Source: an uncultured Clostridia bacterium (GTDB lineage Bacteria > Bacillota > Clostridia > Christensenellales > Borkfalkiaceae). From it: a stretch of DNA of 15,695 nucleotides. A program made the translations under genes and the position numbers. Location of the stretch: positions 1-15,695 of the forward strand of contig CATZIC010000048.1 of assembly GCA_958419945.1 (NCBI GenBank), read 5' to 3'. Every line of letters begins with the position of its first letter. Positions within the stretch are counted from its first letter, which is position 1. This document shows positions 14,554-15,695 of the stretch, in pieces. The notes under the pieces were generated by a model. That model saw only the letters and a program-made list of their open reading frames with translations. It was not told where the DNA came from and ran no database searches.

Positions 14554-15192
14554 CTACATGCCTTCGCATAAGCGGGTAACGCCGGTTAAAAATGACGCCT
14601 CGCCCACGCGCAACGTGCGAATTCCACCGTTGTCGTAAATCACTTCGGTAACGGAAGCGTTCGGAACCCACGCCACATCCTTCATTTGCTCAAGCGTTGA
14701 GCCCTGCCAATAACATTGCATTGCCCGCAAAAAGCAGCCGTGAGTACATATAAGCAAAGTTTTTCCGCTGTTTTCCGTGGCAATTTTTGAAACCGCGGCA
14801 ATCGCCCTTTTTTGAAGTTCTTTGACCGATTCGCCGCCTGTACAGCACGAAAGGCCTATATCGCTATGCCACGTAAAGTAGTCGTTAGGATAGCTTTCTG
14901 CGATTTCCTCTATCGAAAGCCCTTCCCACTTTCCGCCGTTGATTTCACGAAGACTTTCGTCTTCTATAATAGGAAGGTTTAGCCCTTCCGCAGTAGGCTG
15001 TATCGTTTGGCATGCGCGCGTTAAATCACTTGAATACACGCCGTCGATTTTGTAATTTTTAAGTATAAACCCTTTGAGTTCTTCCGCTTGCTTCAGCCCG
15101 AGCGGCGTCAGCGTTACGTCGGTATGCCCCGCAAAAAAGCCCTTTTCGTTGGCCTCGCTTTGCCCGTGCCGAACAAATATCAATCTTATCAT
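14554..15192 (-). CDS. Histidine phosphatase family protein (phosphoglycerate mutase-like)
   Basis: 212 residues, complete, of usual length for the single-domain family. The RHG motif at residues 8-10 carries the phospho-accepting His9. Arg59 lies in SSDLTRACQT, the acid is probably Glu83 in LREINGG, and the second histidine is His151 in CTHG. All catalytic residues are therefore present. The family includes cofactor-dependent phosphoglycerate mutases, alpha-ribazole phosphatase (CobC) and broad small-molecule phosphatases. The sequence does not separate these, and no cobalamin gene is near. ATG is preceded by AAAGGA at 11 nt. It is followed by the acetyltransferase gene on the same strand. 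Confidence 0.92.
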   Translation of the reverse strand: MIRLIFVRHGQSEANEKGFFAGHTDVTLTPLGLKQAEELKGFILKNYKIDGVYSSDLTRACQTIQPTAEGLNLPIIEDESLREINGGKWEGLSIEEIAESYPNDYFTWHSDIGLSCCTGGESVKELQKRAIAAVSKIATENSGKTLLICTHGCFLRAMQCYWQGSTLEQMKDVAWVPNASVTEVIYDNGGIRTLRVGEASFLTGVTRLCEGM

Positions 15193-15324
15193 TATTTATT
15201 GTCCTTTTGTTTTACCGCTTAATTGTAACATATAAAATTTGCACCTTTTTCTTCATGCAGGATACTCATGAGTTCAATTAAATCCTGATTTGAGTGCAAG
15301 ACTTTTCTTTTTTTCACTACAATT

Positions 15325-15695
15325 TCAGTTTGTTGGTTTAAACAACTTGTCAAATAGAATCTGATTTCGTTGTGTCGCATTTGTAAGTAGTTTTTTGTAA
15401 GACATTACCTCCATATAAGCTTTATGCACAGGATGATACATGAAATAACCTTCATTATCAGGTGTAGAAGTAAATCCACGATCTTTACACACATTTGTCA
15501 ATGAAGTAGTAATATCCGCAATAATGTAAACATAAATTGGTAAATTGTCTAAATGCCCTGAAATAATCCTTCCATTTTTATCTTTTGCCTTCCCCGACCT
15601 AATTAGAGTAATGTATTCCAAAACCTGTTGAATGGGATTGTCACTAGCATTATAATTATCACGCATAGGTCGTTTGAACTCAATTATTGTCAACG
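15325..15695 (-). CDS. C-terminal part of a protein with PD-(D/E)XK-like nuclease motif (cut by window)
   Basis: 123 codons are visible, running off the right edge; the first apparent start (TTG at 15693) is internal. TIIEFKRPMRDNYNASDNP gives the ExK of a PD-(D/E)XK nuclease core, followed by QQVLEYITLIRSG, PIYVYIIADIT and a GYFMYHPVHKAYMEVMSYKKLL end. This tail resembles, from memory, the C-terminus of large bacterial proteins with an N-terminal GHKL/Hsp90-type ATPase and a Shedu-like nuclease end, suspected to act in phage defence. The ATPase part is outside the window, so the full identity is unproven. The 132 nt before the phosphatase gene hold only a weak hairpin (15258-15287). Confidence 0.75.
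   Translation of the reverse strand, partial: LTIIEFKRPMRDNYNASDNPIQQVLEYITLIRSGKAKDKNGRIISGHLDNLPIYVYIIADITTSLTNVCKDRGFTSTPDNEGYFMYHPVHKAYMEVMSYKKLLTNATQRNQILFDKLFKPTN

Overview
The window reads as a chromosomal segment of a low-to-moderate GC, Gram-positive anaerobe of the class Clostridia (Bacillota), possibly an uncultured Christensenellales-like gut lineage. The reasons are the GGAGG-type ribosome sites, the canonical sigma-A promoters with 17-nt spacers, the lipobox proteins carrying CxxCG modules, and the Clostridia-style MOBP relaxase and large serine recombinase. The lineage is inference; no rRNA gene is present.

Left edge (1-185): the 3' part of a tRNA-Glu(UUC) gene and two strong hairpin terminators. 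About 190-7570 looks like an integrative mobilizable element of roughly 7.4 kb. Its leftward mobilization operon is mobC (1739-2074), a MOBP relaxase (669-1739), a coiled-coil membrane protein whose first 347 nt overlap the relaxase 3' end in another frame (467-1015), and a 63-aa protein (258-449). Upstream of mobC lies a repeat-rich oriT candidate (2141-2295) holding a possible 10-codon leader ORF. Then come an AT-rich non-coding stretch with palindromic-core repeats, a winged-helix DNA-binding protein (2835-3383), a coiled-coil lipoprotein as cargo (3500-4942) and a TetR regulator (5039-5713). A TetR/XRE divergent promoter region separates these from a rightward pair, XRE regulator and serine recombinase (5925-7690). 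The recombinase lacks the zinc-ribbon segment expected of its family, and its ORF runs through a terminator into what may be chromosomal sequence. No type IV secretion genes are seen, so transfer would depend on a helper.

Right flank (7640-15695), all leftward: a giant 1851-aa beta-helix/CxxCG lipoprotein (7734-13289) with a clear promoter, a GNAT acetyltransferase (13692-14456), a histidine phosphatase (14554-15192), and the C-terminal 123 codons of a protein with a PD-(D/E)XK-like ExK motif (from 15325 to the window edge).

The most interesting points are the overlapping relaxase/coiled-coil genes, which resemble the ColE1 mob layout; the TetR plus coiled-coil lipoprotein cargo, whose CxxCG module matches that of the neighbouring chromosomal lipoprotein; the structured oriT/leader region; and the altered recombinase. 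No CRISPR array or complete known defence system was seen.
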